64,000 nt of DNA from contig JALEFZ010000095.1 in NCBI GenBank assembly GCA_022760475.1, positions 62,001-126,000 on the forward strand. The letters are read 5' to 3'. This stretch comes from Bacteroidia bacterium (GTDB taxonomy: Bacteria > Bacteroidota > Bacteroidia > J057). A model generated the notes under the pieces. That model ran no database searches. It saw only the letters and a list, made by a program, of their open reading frames with translations, and was not told where the DNA came from. The position numbers were made by a program, and so were the translations under genes. Positions 36,745 through 46,400 of this stretch are shown piece after piece (positions within the stretch are counted from its first letter, which is position 1; each line of letters begins with the position of its first letter).

Positions 36745-37380
36745 ATGAGCATTTCGTATTTACTAGAAGCACCTGTCTCTTTGAGCCTATTTATCCTTAC
36801 CCTGGCCATAAGCATCCTGGGTTTGATCAATGAAAATTTCAGAGACAAAAACTTGCTAGTTCCCTACGACACCCTGGTTTATAAGGAGTATTGGAGGATA
36901 TTGACCAGTGGCTTTATCCATGGAAACGGGATGCACCTCTTGATGAACATGATCACCTTTTTCTTCTTCTCTTTTATGTTGGAGCACCGGATTGGTCATG
37001 GTCAATTCGCCCTTCTATATTTTGCTTCCCTTGTAATAAGCAACCTCATGGTTTTGATCCGATATAGAAAAGATACAGCTTACGAGGGCAGTTTGGGAGC
37101 ATCTGGAGCTATCAGTGGCGTGGTACTCGCATCAGTCATCTGCGCACCTTACCTGAAATTTGGGTTTCCAGTCATTTCTGAAATGTACCCCATCCTCACA
37201 CTTCCCGCCTATGTGGTCGCTGGAGCTTATGTCATATTCAGTCTGGTATTCACCCTCGTTCCTAATAAAATGAAGGTGAACCACGATGCTCACTTTTGGG
37301 GCTCACTGGCTGGAATAATATTGGTATTTATCCTCAAACCCGGTCTTTTGGTTTACCTGGAAAGGTATTTTAACCTGTAA
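36745..37380 (+). CDS. Rhomboid-family intramembrane serine protease
   Basis: 211 residues with six likely membrane helices. The catalytic dyad is visible: Ser120 in GASGAISG and His183 in NHDAHFWGSLAG, plus HGNGMHLLMNM in helix 2, which matches the conserved His and Asn. It cleaves membrane proteins within the bilayer; substrates are unknown. Size is that of the core six-helix bacterial form without extra domains. Its stop directly abuts the stop of the convergent gene at 37381, leaving no room for a separate terminator. Confidence 0.93.
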   Translation: MSISYLLEAPVSLSLFILTLAISILGLINENFRDKNLLVPYDTLVYKEYWRILTSGFIHGNGMHLLMNMITFFFFSFMLEHRIGHGQFALLYFASLVISNLMVLIRYRKDTAYEGSLGASGAISGVVLASVICAPYLKFGFPVISEMYPILTLPAYVVAGAYVIFSLVFTLVPNKMKVNHDAHFWGSLAGIILVFILKPGLLVYLERYFNL

Positions 37381-38304
37381 TCAGGCAGTTGTCCATGCCG
37401 GAGCTTCTGCTTCAATAGTCTCAAGTGCCTGACTCAATGCTTTATTGAAATATGTTGCAAGGGTAGCTACCTGCGAATCAGCATCTCCTTGTAGGGAAGA
37501 AATAGGCAGGATAGCTCCTGTCCAATTTCCACTTGTACACCATTTGCCATTAGCTAATTCGGGAAAAGTTTCTGCCTTAAATTCTCCTTCTCTACGCCAG
37601 GGATTGACGTAAAAATAATGTTCCTCGTGCACTCCATCATGGATCGCCATGCCAATGCTTATGGTCTTGGTCATTTGTCCCTGTTCGTCCCTTTCAAGTA
37701 CCAGGTAGCTCCCCACATCAAAATGATGGGGCCAAGTCGCTACCTCCGTACAGTCAGTGAATTGCTTGACTACTTCCAATATGGCCAAATGCGCATTTGA
37801 CCTGATTCTTTCAAAGTTGAGCACTTCTTGGAGTTGACTATCATTGTAATGTTCAAAATACCGCCCTCCCCTATCCGTATGGTGCTCAGGGATGTCATAA
37901 TGTAAATTCAGATTAAACAATTCCGCCTCGTAGCTACCAATGGTTCTTAATGCAGCTTTAATTTCTGATGTCAAATCGGCCTTGCTTTTGTTGAGCACAT
38001 CAAAGATGAAAGCTTGGCCTCTATCAGATACCCATAAGCTAAGTTGAAATGCTGAGGGAAGAAAACTCATTTGAATATGAGGATTGGCTTCACTTTTCTT
38101 CCCGACAAAGCCCCTTCCATCGATCCAGTGCATATTGGTCTGGCTGTCGTCATCCTTATGCTCAAAATATCTTTTCCCAAGCATGGCAGGAAACTGGGCT
38201 AGCCTATGAATTTCGTCCGTTATATTATTTAAATCCTCACAATTAGATTGATCAATGGTTTTCCAATGGTCTTTCAGCAAAGAAATATGGGCTTTTCTCA
38301 ACAT
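37381..38304 (-). CDS. Conserved-looking protein of unknown function
   Basis: 307 residues, no signal peptide or membrane helix, so cytoplasmic. I do not recognise the family. Features seen: many aromatic and His residues, WPHHFDVGSYLVL (about 189-201), a SIGMAIHDGVHEEHYFYVNPW segment, and an N-terminal helical part. WPHHFD followed by a beta-rich half is somewhat like DUF5996 proteins, but I would not assign it. There is no clear catalytic motif. It stands alone between the rhomboid and serine-pathway genes. Confidence 0.6.
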   Translation of the reverse strand: MLRKAHISLLKDHWKTIDQSNCEDLNNITDEIHRLAQFPAMLGKRYFEHKDDDSQTNMHWIDGRGFVGKKSEANPHIQMSFLPSAFQLSLWVSDRGQAFIFDVLNKSKADLTSEIKAALRTIGSYEAELFNLNLHYDIPEHHTDRGGRYFEHYNDSQLQEVLNFERIRSNAHLAILEVVKQFTDCTEVATWPHHFDVGSYLVLERDEQGQMTKTISIGMAIHDGVHEEHYFYVNPWRREGEFKAETFPELANGKWCTSGNWTGAILPISSLQGDADSQVATLATYFNKALSQALETIEAEAPAWTTA

Positions 38305-38396
38305 TATGGATATGATTTGGGGTCAATGTAATGTCAAAATTACGCCTTCCCTACTTTGAAAAAAGTTGGATGCATGACAAATACAACATATTAACA

Positions 38397-40298
38397 TCAA
38401 TACAAGACCCTGAACTTGATGGTTTCTTTGATACCTTTTAGTTCATCAAGAACAGCCTCATCATATGCCCTGTCAATGTCGATGATCGCATAACCAATTT
38501 GTTCATTGGTTTTCAGGTATTGCCCAAGAATATTGATATCATGGCCTGCCAAAATTTTGGTTACCTGACTCATGATTCCAGGGACATTCTTATGGATATG
38601 TAGCAAACGATGAACCTTGCCCTGTTCTGGCAATTGCAGATTAGGGAAGTTGACACTTCCAAAGGTATTCCCTGAATTGATGTAATCCATGACCCTGGAT
38701 GGGACATAATGGGCAATATTTTGCTGAGCTTCCTGGGTACTTCCGCCTACATGGGGAGTCAGGATCACATTATCCAAACCCAACAACTCAGACACAAATG
38801 GGTCATCGTTGCTTTTGGGTTCCGAGGGGTAAACATCTACCGCTGCCCCTTGCAAATGTCCATTCTTGAGGTATTTAACCAGGGCTTCGATGTTCACTAC
38901 CTTACCTCTGGCAAGGTTCAGGAAAACCGCCCCAGGTTTCATGGCAGCAAATTCATCTTCTCCAAAGATGTTCTGGTTATCTTCTCTTCCATCCACATGT
39001 AGGGTTACAATGTCAACCATGCTCAATAGGTCATGGAGCTTGTTGACTTTGATGGCATTGCCCAAGGCAAGTTTCTCAACCAGGTCATAATAGTAAACTT
39101 TCATGCCCAAGGCTTCTGCCAGGACTGAAAGCTGAGCTCCAATGTTTCCATAGCCAATGATACCCAAAGATTTACCCCTTACTTCATAGCTATCTTTGGC
39201 TGACTTATTCCATTTTCCCTGGTGCATCAGTCGATTAAAGTAAGGAACCCTTCTCATCAAAAGGATAATCTCACCTATGGCCAACTCAACCACTGAACGG
39301 GTATTGCTGTAAGGCGCATTGAAGGCAACCACACCATGATCCGCTGCTGCTTCCAGGTCAATCTGATTGGTTCCAATACAAAATGCCCCGATTACCATAA
39401 GTCTATTGGCATGCTCGAGTACCCTGCGGGTAATCTGAGTTTTGGATCGTATCCCTATGATGCTGACTCCTTTGATTGCCTCGATGAGTTCATCCTCGCT
39501 CAACGCCCTGCTAACCGTGCTTACCTGATAACCTTCAGACCTGAAATAATGCTCGGCATGAGGGTGAATATTTTCCAGTAGAAGTACCTTGATCCTATTT
39601 TTGGGATAGGAAAGTGCCATGGGGAAGTTGTTGAGGAATAAAAATTCCTCCATGGTAGGTACAATGTGGTCAGCCTTGCCTAAAATTCCTTCACTCAACT
39701 TATTTTCGGTAAAGGCAAAAAACTTATCTGCTATGCCTTTTTCCTTTACTTGATAATCTGTGTAGGAATCTCCCAAAATGAGGACTTCTCCCTTTAGTTC
39801 TAGGTCCTGGATGAGCTTGCTTTTGCCTTCATTCGTAGCGATTTTTCGATTGGTGTCGAATCCCACGATATAGCCATCCTCATCGAAGATGAAGGCATTG
39901 GCGAAGACCCTCTCCGAGCTGATTTCGAAATCCTCCAAAACAGGTAAGATTATTTCTTCGAAGCTATAGGAGTAGATGAATACATTGGCTTGCTTTAGAA
40001 AATCCCTGTTGCGATTTATAGAAGGCGAAATCATGCCTTTCAGCTTTTCTACCAGTAAGGGAATATGCTCTTTCCTGGCCTGCAACAACCTTATCCTTCT
40101 GATGATCCCCTCCTCTACCGAAAGTTCTCCCCCCTCCATCAAACTGCTGATGGTTTTGATTTTATCTATTATTCCCTCTTTCTCTGGATGAATGGCGAGG
40201 CTTATTTCCGCCAATTCTACGAGAGAATCGACCTGTATGAAGGTCTGGTCAAAATCAATAAAAACTTGTTTTTCCACTAGCGTTTCTTGTGTATTCAT
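38397..40298 (-). CDS. serA: Phosphoserine-phosphatase-like HAD domain fused to D-3-phosphoglycerate dehydrogenase
   Basis: 633 residues. The N-terminal 220 form a HAD hydrolase of SerB type: nucleophile motif IDFDQTF (Asp15, Asp17) and GDSYTDY near 172-178. From about 232 it is a SerA-type dehydrogenase: NAD-binding LGIIGYGNIGAQ, substrate and catalytic Arg in GIRSKTQI, and PHVGGSTQEAQ with the catalytic His. A C-terminal ACT domain (about 560-633) could bind serine for feedback control. Thus the first (3-phosphoglycerate oxidation) and last (phosphoserine dephosphorylation) steps of serine synthesis sit on one chain; the transaminase SerC is not in the window. Fusions of this kind are known in Bacteroidota. 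The HAD part keeps the key residues but its substrate is inferred. Confidence 0.88.
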   Translation of the reverse strand: MNTQETLVEKQVFIDFDQTFIQVDSLVELAEISLAIHPEKEGIIDKIKTISSLMEGGELSVEEGIIRRIRLLQARKEHIPLLVEKLKGMISPSINRNRDFLKQANVFIYSYSFEEIILPVLEDFEISSERVFANAFIFDEDGYIVGFDTNRKIATNEGKSKLIQDLELKGEVLILGDSYTDYQVKEKGIADKFFAFTENKLSEGILGKADHIVPTMEEFLFLNNFPMALSYPKNRIKVLLLENIHPHAEHYFRSEGYQVSTVSRALSEDELIEAIKGVSIIGIRSKTQITRRVLEHANRLMVIGAFCIGTNQIDLEAAADHGVVAFNAPYSNTRSVVELAIGEIILLMRRVPYFNRLMHQGKWNKSAKDSYEVRGKSLGIIGYGNIGAQLSVLAEALGMKVYYYDLVEKLALGNAIKVNKLHDLLSMVDIVTLHVDGREDNQNIFGEDEFAAMKPGAVFLNLARGKVVNIEALVKYLKNGHLQGAAVDVYPSEPKSNDDPFVSELLGLDNVILTPHVGGSTQEAQQNIAHYVPSRVMDYINSGNTFGSVNFPNLQLPEQGKVHRLLHIHKNVPGIMSQVTKILAGHDINILGQYLKTNEQIGYAIIDIDRAYDEAVLDELKGIKETIKFRVLY

Positions 40299-40462
40299 GC
40301 GGCAATATTACGGATTTTTCAAAAGACAATTAGAACAGTTGAACATTCGATAATGATTTTTCTCCCGAGTTGGAAAGATGGAAGATTCAGGAAGGAATGA
40401 AAAATGTCTTTGAATTGACCATACAGAAAAAAAAGTCCAGTTTTTTCAAAACATTAATGTTC

Positions 40463-40499
40463 AAACATCGTTCATGATGTCAAACGATGTTTAAACAAC
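40463..40499. promoter_or_regulatory. Operator-like inverted repeats before yceI
   Basis: AACATCGTT (40464-40472) and AACGATGTT (40483-40491) are exact reverse complements. The right arm extends into AAACGATGTTTAAACAAC (40482-40499), identical to 22233-22250 before the pirin gene and holding the palindrome TGTTTAAACA. Just upstream lies the 10-bp palindrome ACATTAATGT. The site ends 20 nt before the start codon, where a repressor would block transcription. Confidence 0.65.
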
Positions 40500-40519
40500 C
40501 ATCACTTAACTTTCAAACA

Positions 40520-41104
40520 ATGAGAAATTTATTCCTATTGGCCTTGGCCTTTTTTTTCGCAAGCACTGCATCTGCACAGACTACCTGGGGTTTTGACGCT
40601 GTTCACTCTAACGTAGGATTCAGCATTACCCACCTTGTAATTTCTGAGGTAGATGGAAGTTTCGCCAAGTATGAAGGCAAACTAACTACTTCCAAGGAGG
40701 ACTTCACTGACGCCAACATTGACTTTTCTATAGATGTAGCATCCATTAACACTGGAAATGAAAAGCGTGATGGTCACCTGACAAGCCCTGACTTTTTTGA
40801 CGCGGCTAACCACCCAAAGATCACTTTCAAAGGAAAGTCTATGAAAAAAGTAAAAGGCAATAAGTACAAGTTGACTGGAGACCTTAGCATGAAAGGAGTT
40901 ACCAAAGAAGTTGAGCTAGACGTAAAATACTCTGGTACTGTACAAGATCCATACGGAAACACCAAAGCTGGATTCAAAATCACTGGTGAATTGAACAGAT
41001 TCGACTACGGTCTTAAGTGGGACGCTGCTACTGAAAGTGGTAACCTGGTAGTAAGCAAGGAAGTAGAATTGGACATCAATGTTCAGTTGGTAAAAATGAA
41101 GTAA
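40520..41104 (+). CDS. YceI-family periplasmic lipid-binding protein
   Basis: 194 residues from the ATG at 40520; the in-frame start at 40487 lies inside the operator and adds nothing conserved. Signal peptide MRNLFLLALAFFFASTASAQ, then the YceI lipocalin-like barrel: TTWGFDAVHSNVGFSITHL, GKLTTSKEDFTDANI, DGHLTSPDFFDAANHPKITFKG, and the closing NRFDYGLKWD. YceI proteins bind polyisoprenoids or fatty acid derivatives in the periplasm and are often induced by stress or alkaline pH in other bacteria. Shares an operator-like sequence with the pirin gene. A UUCG-loop terminator follows. Confidence 0.93.
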   Translation: MRNLFLLALAFFFASTASAQTTWGFDAVHSNVGFSITHLVISEVDGSFAKYEGKLTTSKEDFTDANIDFSIDVASINTGNEKRDGHLTSPDFFDAANHPKITFKGKSMKKVKGNKYKLTGDLSMKGVTKEVELDVKYSGTVQDPYGNTKAGFKITGELNRFDYGLKWDAATESGNLVVSKEVELDINVQLVKMK

Positions 41105-41130
41105 TTCACAGATAGCATATCTCTAAATGG

Positions 41131-41161
41131 GTAGCATTCTTCGGAATGCTACTCTTTTTTT
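41131..41161 (+). terminator. Rho-independent terminator after yceI
   Basis: GTAGCATTC-TTCG-GAATGCTAC (41131-41152): 9-bp perfect stem with a stable TTCG tetraloop, followed by TC and about seven Ts. Confidence 0.95.
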
Positions 41162-41236
41162 ATGAAATAGACTATTTTTTTACGTAGAGATAAATGACCG
41201 AATCAGGTTAACTTACAACAAACAAATTCTAGTAAC

Positions 41237-42754
41237 ATGAAGCACCTGTTATTTGTCCTCATTATTTTAAGTTGCTCAATTTCATTTGCACAAATTGACT
41301 CCAAAACAAGGGTTGAGTTTGAGCTAAAAGATGGATACATAAATGAGACCTTATATCCATTTAAAAAATATGGAGTCATTATGGGCTCAAGAACGCGTAG
41401 AAAAGTTGGCCCTAACTATTTATACAAGTTTGAAAAGTTTGACAAAAACCTTAAGCTCCAGGATGAGGTAGAATTCAAGATTCCCGAAAATTTTGGTAGC
41501 CCCATTCGATTCAGTGATGAAGAAAAACTCTACATCATTTATAAAAAATCCTATGATGAGTACCAGGCATATTCCGTAAATGCCCAGAGCCTAAAAGTGG
41601 AAAAAATCACGGGTAAGTTAAAGCCAAGGACTACCATCACAGGTATGAAAGTGCTCAATGACTTTGCCTACTGTCAAGCCAAAGTCGGGAGGATACGCAG
41701 CATACTTGTAATTGATTTATTCACAGGTAATGCCAAATACTATCCCATCAAGGTCAAGAAGTTCTCTCCCAAGAAACTCGAAATTGCAGATATGCAAATC
41801 CTCGAAAATACAGAGGAAATCATTGTTTCTGTTGAAGCCAAAATTTCGAAGAAGCAGAATGAGTTTCATGCCCTCAAGTTGGATAAATTGGGAAGACTTT
41901 CCTCTCAGGACAACTTTTTCAAGGGAGTCGATCCCAACATCCTCAACGCGACCTTCGGTGCGGTAAATGAAAACCAATACCTGGTAACGGGAACTTTTTC
42001 AAACAAAGACAGGGTTCAATCGGAAGGATTTTATATAGCCTCTTTGAAGGGTGGCGAAAGAGATTTTGTCAGATTCTATAAGTTCTTCGACCTGGAAAAC
42101 TTCCTGAGTTACCTGCCAGAAAAGCGAAAGGCAAAAATTGAAAAAAAGCAGGCCCGTAAGAAGAGCAAAGGCAAGGAGCTCAAGTTGAGGTACCTACTTG
42201 AGACCCATGAAATCATCAATGTCGCTGATGGCTTTATCTTATTGGCTGAGGCCTATTACCCCACCTACAGAACTGAAAGTTATACCAGCACACAAACCAT
42301 CAATGGAGTAACACGAAGGGTAACCCAGACCAGAACTGTCTTTGACGGTTATCAATATACCCATGCATTCCTGGCAAAATTTGACTTTGAAGGAGAATTG
42401 ATCTGGGATCAGACCTTTGAATTATGGCAGGCAGAAAAACCCCTGACTCCTCGGAAATTCATTGAAGTTCAGGAATCCAAAGGCGATCAAATCAAGATGG
42501 TTTTCACCAGTGGGAGAAGAATTATATACAAGGCCTTTGGCTTGGATGGAGAGGTCATCAAGGACAAGAGCCTGGACTTTATTGAGACTGGCTTTCAAGG
42601 AGACAGAGCCAGGTGGACCAATTCTAACATCATGTACTGGTACGATGGATTTTTCCTTACCTATGGGAGTCAGAAGATCAAGAATAAAATTGACAAGGGC
42701 GCAGATCGTAAACGAAAGGTATTCTTTATCAACAAAGTAGCTTATGAATTATAA
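41237..42754 (+). CDS. Secreted or periplasmic protein of unknown function
   Basis: 505 residues with a signal peptide (MKHLLFVLIILSCSISFAQ). The rest is beta-rich with repeated strands of the pattern 'F..KYDKNLKL', 'F.LDKLGRL', 'KFDFEGELIWDQTF', as in a propeller that pairs a value with a source, but no named family is clear. Residues of about 285-320 are a very basic segment (KRKAKIEKKQARKKSKGKEL) inside the fold. There is no T9SS tail or lipobox. Function not assigned. Confidence 0.65.
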   Translation: MKHLLFVLIILSCSISFAQIDSKTRVEFELKDGYINETLYPFKKYGVIMGSRTRRKVGPNYLYKFEKFDKNLKLQDEVEFKIPENFGSPIRFSDEEKLYIIYKKSYDEYQAYSVNAQSLKVEKITGKLKPRTTITGMKVLNDFAYCQAKVGRIRSILVIDLFTGNAKYYPIKVKKFSPKKLEIADMQILENTEEIIVSVEAKISKKQNEFHALKLDKLGRLSSQDNFFKGVDPNILNATFGAVNENQYLVTGTFSNKDRVQSEGFYIASLKGGERDFVRFYKFFDLENFLSYLPEKRKAKIEKKQARKKSKGKELKLRYLLETHEIINVADGFILLAEAYYPTYRTESYTSTQTINGVTRRVTQTRTVFDGYQYTHAFLAKFDFEGELIWDQTFELWQAEKPLTPRKFIEVQESKGDQIKMVFTSGRRIIYKAFGLDGEVIKDKSLDFIETGFQGDRARWTNSNIMYWYDGFFLTYGSQKIKNKIDKGADRKRKVFFINKVAYEL

Positions 42755-42821
42755 GTTTTCAGGAATTCTTCTGCATGGCATTTAGATCCTTCGCCTCCGC
42801 TCCTAATGACTTGGGAACAAT

Positions 42822-42850
42822 AAAAAAAGGCTGCCCGAAGTCGGGCAGCC
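42822..42850 (-). terminator. Terminator of the DUF2807 gene
   Basis: On the minus strand GGCTGCCCG-ACTT-CGGGCAGCC forms a 9-bp GC-rich stem (42829-42850), followed by seven Ts, 23 nt past the stop of the gene at 42873. Confidence 0.93.
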
Positions 42851-42872
42851 TACCTATAAATAATCCTCACGA

Positions 42873-43676
42873 TTAGTTCGCATCTTCAAGGGTTCCTGAA
42901 CCCGAAATGGTAGAGTTGATGCTGGCAGGGGTTCCTTTGAACCTTACATCTCCAGATCCTGAGATCGTTGCATCCAATGTACCACCGTCTACTCTGATGT
43001 CGGCATCACCTGAACCAGAGACTGTAATGTCTGTGTTTACTGTAAACAATCCAAAGGAGAATACATCACCAGATCCAGAGATTCTGGTCTTGTGGTCTTG
43101 AGACTTTCCGTTTAAGGTAAGGTTACCAGATCCTGAAATTACTGACTCCGTGCTGGTCGCTACATAATCCATGATCATCTTTCCTGAACCAGAAATGGTG
43201 AATGAAGCATTGTTTACCGCATTGGCGGCTTTCAGCTCAAGTTCCCCAGAACCTGAAACAATCCCTCTAAAGTCTGAGTCCAATATCAAGCTGTCTTTGA
43301 TGACCATTTCTCCAGAACCAGAAACGGTAAGCTCACGCTGAGGCTGTGTGCTTGGTACAGTGATGAATACATCAAGGTCATAGCTGAAGAAACATCCATC
43401 AACATCGATGATGAGGTCTCCACTTTCTACCCTTACATCAAGGGCTTCAAGAACATTCTGATCTCCGACAAATACTACTTCCTGGGTATTTCCCTGGACT
43501 ACCTCCACTGTTGCAGAGGTTGCAAGTTTGATAGCAGAGAAAGCTGGCAGACTTAGGCTGTCAGTCTCTACGATTCCATTTCCATTCCTACATATTCCCT
43601 CAGTGGTACATGAGGTTTGAAACAAGGTAATTGCAAAGGCTGAAAGAAGGGTAAGTAAAACGATTGACTTTTTCAT
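42873..43676 (-). CDS. DUF2807 (GIN-domain) envelope lipoprotein with SGSG repeats
   Basis: 267 residues. The leader ends in LFQTSC, an unusual but possible lipobox for this phylum. The mature part is the DUF2807 'putative auto-transporter adhesin head GIN' domain: a right-handed beta-helix in which SGSG recurs eight times at roughly 20-residue intervals (TVSGSGEMVIKD, ... TISGSGTLEDAN). Such proteins are common and abundant in Bacteroidota; the biological role is not known. Exposed SGSG turns line one face of the helix and could bind a ligand. Confidence 0.88.
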   Translation of the reverse strand: MKKSIVLLTLLSAFAITLFQTSCTTEGICRNGNGIVETDSLSLPAFSAIKLATSATVEVVQGNTQEVVFVGDQNVLEALDVRVESGDLIIDVDGCFFSYDLDVFITVPSTQPQRELTVSGSGEMVIKDSLILDSDFRGIVSGSGELELKAANAVNNASFTISGSGKMIMDYVATSTESVISGSGNLTLNGKSQDHKTRISGSGDVFSFGLFTVNTDITVSGSGDADIRVDGGTLDATISGSGDVRFKGTPASINSTISGSGTLEDAN

Positions 43677-43917
43677 GATTTTGGTATTTGGTATCTAGTG
43701 TTGTTTGTTATGCCTCAATTACCATATTTGTCTGCGAAGGGATGCAAGAAAGAAGGATGAATACCCAAATTTGGGGAGTGAATGTTGGCCTTTGGGGATT
43801 GAAAAAATTTGTCATTGTTGCCAATTGGTGTTAGAACTTTATTTTTTTTAACCAAAATTGCTTTCTCAGTGTTAGTATATCTGTTTTGCTATGTTTTCTC
43901 TTCACTAACTAACTACA

Positions 43918-46365
43918 ATGCGAGTCAATAAATCATCCTTAATTTTAACCTCTTTCCTCTTGATTTTTCTTGGTCAAATAAGTGGCCAACCCTCCAAGCC
44001 AAAAAATGATCAGGTGATTGCCCTTTCTGGGAAGGTGGTAGATGCAGAGGAAGCTATACCCCTTGAATTTGCAACCATTCGGGTATTTAGCTCAGAAGAT
44101 AGCAGTGTAGTTGGTGGTGAACTCACCAATAAAGCAGGAGAATTCCTGATCAAACTCGGAAGAGGAAATTATTACCTCATCATCAATTACCTGGGCTATG
44201 CTGATAAAATTGTTGGGGACATTGATTTAAACAGCGGAAAGAATAAAAAAGACCTTGGAGCCATTAGCATGGAAAAATCTGTGGTCGAAGTAGATGAGGT
44301 AGAAATATCTGCAGAAAAGAGCCAGGTCGAGTTCAAACTTGATAAGCGGGTCTACAATGTAGGCAAGGATGTAACCGCTATGGGTAGTACTGCTGATGAA
44401 CTGCTTCAAAACCTGCCATCTGTTGAAGTCGACGGGGAAGGAAATGTTAGCCTGAGAGGAAGTCAGAATGTGAGGATATTGATTAATGGAAAGCCTTCAG
44501 GCTTGCTTACCGGAGGGCCAGACGCCTTGCGGTTGTTGCAGGGAAACCTTATTGAGAAGATAGAAATCATCACCAATCCTTCTGCCAAATACGATGCAGA
44601 GGGAGAGGTCGGCATCATCAACATTGTATTGAAAAAAGACCGCACCAAAGGCCTTAATGGATCATTCACAGTCAATGCAGGCTATCCCCAAAACTTTGGC
44701 GGATCAGCCAATGTGAACCTCCGCAAAAAATGGCTCAACCTTTTCCTCAATGCCGGAGTCAATTATAGAAATGCCCCCGGAAGGGCATTTTTTACACAGA
44801 GCAACAGCTTTGCAGACACCAGTTTTTCTTCCATCACCGATCGACAATTCACACGAGGGGGCATCACACCTTCTGTCAGGTTTGGTTCAGAATTTTTCAT
44901 CAATAAAAATAACACCATCACCCTGGCCGGTAATGCAAGATTTCGTTCAGGAGAAAATATCACGACCATCAAATACACTGATTTTGATGAAGATGAGGTC
45001 CAAACCAGCATTACAGAAAGGGTAAGTACCGAGACTGAATCCCAAAACACCTTTGGCTTGGACGCCAATTATACCCGAACATTCAAGCAGAAAGGCAGAA
45101 AATGGACGGCAGATTTTAATTGGGATAGAACCGATGACCAGGAGTTTTCAGCAGTAGCTCAAGCCTTGCTTGAAGGGCAGGGAGACGATCCTGTGGATCA
45201 GCAAATAGCGAATATAGAAGATAGAGAGACATTCCTTCTTCAAACAGACTACATCCATCCCTTGAAGAGGAAGTTCAAATTCGAAGGAGGAGGACGAGCC
45301 TCTTACAGGACATTCGACAACGACTATCGGGTAGAGTCTTTCATCGGCGGGGAGTGGGTTCCTGATGAGGAGTTTTTCAACCGATTCCTATACCTGGAAG
45401 GGATTTATGCAGGCTATGCAATTCTTAGTCAGGAAAAAGAAAAATTATCCTACCAGTTGGGATTGAGGCTTGAGCATACAGACATTGTGACGGAGTCGGA
45501 AATGACTGGAGAGCGCAACCCACGAAATTATACCAACCTCTTTCCAAGTGCAGGCATATCTTATAAGGTAAAACCGAGTACAACGGTTCAATTTAGCTAC
45601 AGCCGGAGGATTTCAAGGCCGAGTGCTTGGAGTTTGCAGCCTTTCAGAAACTTTGCCGATGCCAGAAATACCTATGAGGGTAATCCCTTTCTTGATCCGG
45701 AATTCACGCAATCATTTGAACTGGGAATGTTGGACTACCAGAAAAAGGGATCATTTTTGTTCAGTGTATACTACAGGTACCGCACCAATGTAATTGAACG
45801 AATCACTGTATTTGAAAATGACCGTGCAAGGATTTTCCCGATCAACCTGTCTACGCAAAATGCATTTGGTCTGGAGACCAATGTAACTCGAGACCTTTTT
45901 CCATGGTGGAAGCTGAGTGCCAATGCCAATTTTTCCCGCGCCATCACCAGTGGCGTTTATGAAGACAGTACTTTCTTCGCCGATACCTATATCCTGATCG
46001 GTCGCGCCAATTCCAGGTGGTCTGCAAAAAAATTGGGCGTCGTTCAAGCCACCTTCAGTTACCGTAGCCCCAGAATTACCCCCCAAGGACGCTCAAGAGC
46101 GATTTACGCTTTGGATCTGGGATTCAACAGAGACATCCTCAAAGGAAAGGGCAGCCTCAACTTCAATGTAAGGGACGTATTCAACTCCAGGAAATACAGA
46201 TCCGTAGTTGAAGGCCCTGGATTTGAGAGGACTTTGCTATACCAGCGTAGACTGAGACAATATACCTTGTCATTCAATTACCTCTTGAACCAGGATCGCA
46301 AGAAAGGGAGACGCGGTGGAAGAAGACCGGGAGGCAACTATGGGGGCAATGATTTTGGTTATTAA
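43918..46365 (+). CDS. Outer-membrane TonB-dependent-receptor-like protein
   Basis: 815 residues with a signal peptide (ending near ISGQ). Order: carboxypeptidase-regulatory-like domain (about 32-115, ALSGKVVDAEEAIPLEFATIRVF), plug domain (STADELLQNLPSVEVDGEGNVSLRG, IEIITNPSAKYDAEGEVGIINIVL), and a 14-strand-type barrel (about 245-795). This is the OMP_b-brl_3 branch of TonB receptors, which lacks a clear TonB box. No SusD partner is present, so the substrate is unlikely to be a polysaccharide by the usual SusCD logic. The last 20 residues are Arg/Gly-rich (RGGRRPGGNYGGN), which is unusual after a barrel. Confidence 0.88.
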   Translation: MRVNKSSLILTSFLLIFLGQISGQPSKPKNDQVIALSGKVVDAEEAIPLEFATIRVFSSEDSSVVGGELTNKAGEFLIKLGRGNYYLIINYLGYADKIVGDIDLNSGKNKKDLGAISMEKSVVEVDEVEISAEKSQVEFKLDKRVYNVGKDVTAMGSTADELLQNLPSVEVDGEGNVSLRGSQNVRILINGKPSGLLTGGPDALRLLQGNLIEKIEIITNPSAKYDAEGEVGIINIVLKKDRTKGLNGSFTVNAGYPQNFGGSANVNLRKKWLNLFLNAGVNYRNAPGRAFFTQSNSFADTSFSSITDRQFTRGGITPSVRFGSEFFINKNNTITLAGNARFRSGENITTIKYTDFDEDEVQTSITERVSTETESQNTFGLDANYTRTFKQKGRKWTADFNWDRTDDQEFSAVAQALLEGQGDDPVDQQIANIEDRETFLLQTDYIHPLKRKFKFEGGGRASYRTFDNDYRVESFIGGEWVPDEEFFNRFLYLEGIYAGYAILSQEKEKLSYQLGLRLEHTDIVTESEMTGERNPRNYTNLFPSAGISYKVKPSTTVQFSYSRRISRPSAWSLQPFRNFADARNTYEGNPFLDPEFTQSFELGMLDYQKKGSFLFSVYYRYRTNVIERITVFENDRARIFPINLSTQNAFGLETNVTRDLFPWWKLSANANFSRAITSGVYEDSTFFADTYILIGRANSRWSAKKLGVVQATFSYRSPRITPQGRSRAIYALDLGFNRDILKGKGSLNFNVRDVFNSRKYRSVVEGPGFERTLLYQRRLRQYTLSFNYLLNQDRKKGRRGGRRPGGNYGGNDFGY

Positions 46366-46400
46366 TGGGATCAACCAAAGTCGATAAATATTTTTCATAG

